DNA from: Rhodobacter huangdaonensis
GTDB taxonomy: Bacteria > Pseudomonadota > Alphaproteobacteria > Rhodobacterales > Rhodobacteraceae
Direction of reading: 5' to 3'
Assembly (NCBI RefSeq): GCF_004022465.1
Contig: NZ_SAVA01000006.1
Span: 229,463 to 293,462, forward strand
DNA length: 64,000 nucleotides
Shown: positions 62,909 to 64,000 of the stretch, piece by piece
Position numbering within the stretch: position 1 is the stretch's first letter
How the letters are laid out: each line of letters starts with the position of its first letter
Notes under the pieces: model-generated
The model's database searches: none
What the model saw: only the letters and a program-made list of their open reading frames with translations
What the model was told of the DNA's origin: nothing
Program-made: the position numbers and the translations under genes

Positions 62909-63817
62909 GTGCAGGCCTGGCAAGAGGCGTTCGGCGACAGGGTGCGGTTCGTATTCTGGGACCTGTTCGGGCGGCAGGTCCATGACAGGCTGGCCGGCCA
63001 GCATATCGGCGGCGGAGGTTCCCACCACCCGGTGTTCAACGACGCCGATGTGGTCGGGCGGTTTCCCGGTGCGGATATCGTCGATCTTTCGCCGCTCCTC
63101 GGCGCCCCGATGCATGAGGTGCGGCGCCTCTTCATCGACTCGAGCTGCCATCCATCGCAAATCGGCTATCTGCTGCTCAACGATGCCCTGTGCGCAGGGC
63201 GGGCCCCGGTCGAGGCCTTTCGATCGGCCGTTGCCACGGTCGAGGCCGAGCTTTTCGCCCTGGCCGGCAAGATCGTCGGGGCCAAGGGGGGCGCCGTGCT
63301 CCTGACCGGCCGCTCGGTCTGGCTTGATACCCTGATGGGGTACATGGGGAAGGATTGCGCCCTGCGACTGGCCCAGAGGGGGCTGGTTCTGGCGCCGCTG
63401 ACGCGCCTCCCCGGACAACCCAGCATCGCCCAGATGCTGCAGCAGGTGCCGCTCGACCGCTGTGCGCCGGTCGTCGTTTCGGCCGGAGCGCAGGATCTTT
63501 CCCCGCAGCTCGCCCGTGCCTTCGAGACCGACCCGTCATTCTGGCGCGATGTCCCCTCTATCGACTGGGAGACGGCGACGGCCGCGACGATCACCGCGCG
63601 CCACGAAACGCCCCGCTATGCCTATGTCCGTGCGGATGCCCCCAAGGCGCGCGTCCCGATCACGCCGGAGCTGGCCGCGCAGATGGTCGAGCAGGGCCCG
63701 CTCGGGATGCCCTCCTGGACCGGGTTGCGCCATCTGGCCGCGTGCATCGCTTCAGACCAGGTGCCGGCGCCGCGCCGCGGGGCGGAAGCCGGGCGTCCGC
63801 AACATCCCCCGACGTGA
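62909..63817 (+). CDS. 5'-truncated SGNH-hydrolase-like protein (302 aa)
   Basis: The first 100 residues match the C-terminal third of SGNH hydrolases: ADIVDLSPLLGAPMHEVRRLFIDSSCHPSQIGYLLLNDAL carries the catalytic Asp/His pair. The nucleophile-Ser block expected upstream is absent, and the same frame is closed by a TAG at 62885-62887 just before the GTG at 62909. Residues 130-280 form a further unassigned domain (GAVLLTGRSVWLDTLMGYMGKD). It may be a decayed gene whose 5' part was lost, or a protein that kept only the C-terminal domain. No good ribosome site. Confidence 0.55.
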   Translation: MQAWQEAFGDRVRFVFWDLFGRQVHDRLAGQHIGGGGSHHPVFNDADVVGRFPGADIVDLSPLLGAPMHEVRRLFIDSSCHPSQIGYLLLNDALCAGRAPVEAFRSAVATVEAELFALAGKIVGAKGGAVLLTGRSVWLDTLMGYMGKDCALRLAQRGLVLAPLTRLPGQPSIAQMLQQVPLDRCAPVVVSAGAQDLSPQLARAFETDPSFWRDVPSIDWETATAATITARHETPRYAYVRADAPKARVPITPELAAQMVEQGPLGMPSWTGLRHLAACIASDQVPAPRRGAEAGRPQHPPT

Positions 63818-63884
63818 GGCGGGCCGCCGCAACCGCGGTCTGGCGCCGCCGCGCCGGGGACGCAAGCACGGCGGCCTGAGCCGG

Positions 63885-64000
63885 TCAGCCAGCAGGCAGG
63901 GCTGCGGCGGCGCTTTCGTCCTTCAGCGCAACGCCGGTCGCCCCGAGCCGGCGCGCCGCGCCGACGAGCCAGGCGATGCGATCGGCCGCCGCCTCGGGGC
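63885..64000 (-). CDS. 3' end of an unidentified gene (partial)
   Basis: An open frame enters from the right edge on the minus strand and ends with a stop at 63885-63887, after ALKDESAAAALPAG. The visible 37 residues (PEAAADRIAWLVGAARRLG, ATGVALKDE) are helical and cannot be assigned. Confidence 0.45.
   Translation of the reverse strand, partial: PEAAADRIAWLVGAARRLGATGVALKDESAAAALPAG

Noticed and set aside
62782..62985. Short plus-strand frame just after the AT-rich sulfotransferase gene
   Set aside because: It overlaps the better-supported SGNH-like frame in another phase and shows no family motif.

Overview
The window is GC-rich chromosomal DNA from an alphaproteobacterium. It fits Rhodobacterales (Rhodobacter/Paracoccus/Rhodovulum-like). 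The evidence is the rpmH-rnpA-yidD-yidC block, a Rhodobacterales-type 106-residue protein at 4885, a PopZ-like polar-organiser homologue and a DUF2793 phage/GTA-type fibre gene. No rRNA, CRISPR array, transposase or integrase is visible. Two tRNA genes are present (Cys-GCA and Arg-ACG).

Layout. Positions 1-8732 hold conserved genes: a gene end, a DUF305 periplasmic protein, a class V aminotransferase, an ABC exporter with ygfZ, the 106-residue protein, a PopZ-like protein, a TolC-family channel and a protein-isoaspartate methyltransferase. Between tRNA-Cys (8883) and tRNA-Arg (13724) lies a three-gene glycan island: a GlfT2-like galactofuranosyltransferase, a sulfotransferase-like protein and a family 2/92 glycosyltransferase. 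Positions 13909-23021 return to core functions: a DUF4405 membrane protein, a histidine kinase, then rpmH-rnpA-yidD-ttcA, a degenerate GGDEF/EAL protein, yidC, a MOSC protein and engB.

From 23061 to the right end almost everything looks devoted to a surface polysaccharide. There is UDP-galactopyranose mutase with a second Galf-type transferase, and an ABC-dependent (group 2-like) capsule exporter with kpsE-kpsT on the minus strand and kpsM divergent. A complete dTDP-L-rhamnose pathway (rfbC-B-D-A) and the KpsF/KdsD arabinose-5-phosphate isomerase for Kdo are present. Further genes are an O-carbamoyltransferase operon (SGNH hydrolase, carbamoyltransferase, small unknown, sulfotransferase-like, Asp2-like hydrolase), two very large multidomain RgpF-containing proteins, several GT2/GT4-type transferases and six more sulfotransferase-like genes. 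Embedded among them are a DUF2793 fibre gene with a small partner and three tandem secreted tail-collar-domain proteins, both phage-structure-related folds.

Working model (inference). The cell makes a capsule or exopolysaccharide containing rhamnose and galactofuranose, with a Kdo link to lipid, decorated by sulfate, carbamate and perhaps acyl groups. It is exported through KpsMTE. The outer-membrane channel (KpsD) and a clear KpsC/KpsS pair are not in the window, although the 998-residue protein at 59024 has a KpsC/S-like N-terminal region. The number and diversity of sulfotransferase-like genes, the repeat-built coiled-coil sulfotransferase at 30746 and the tail-collar trio are the least ordinary features.
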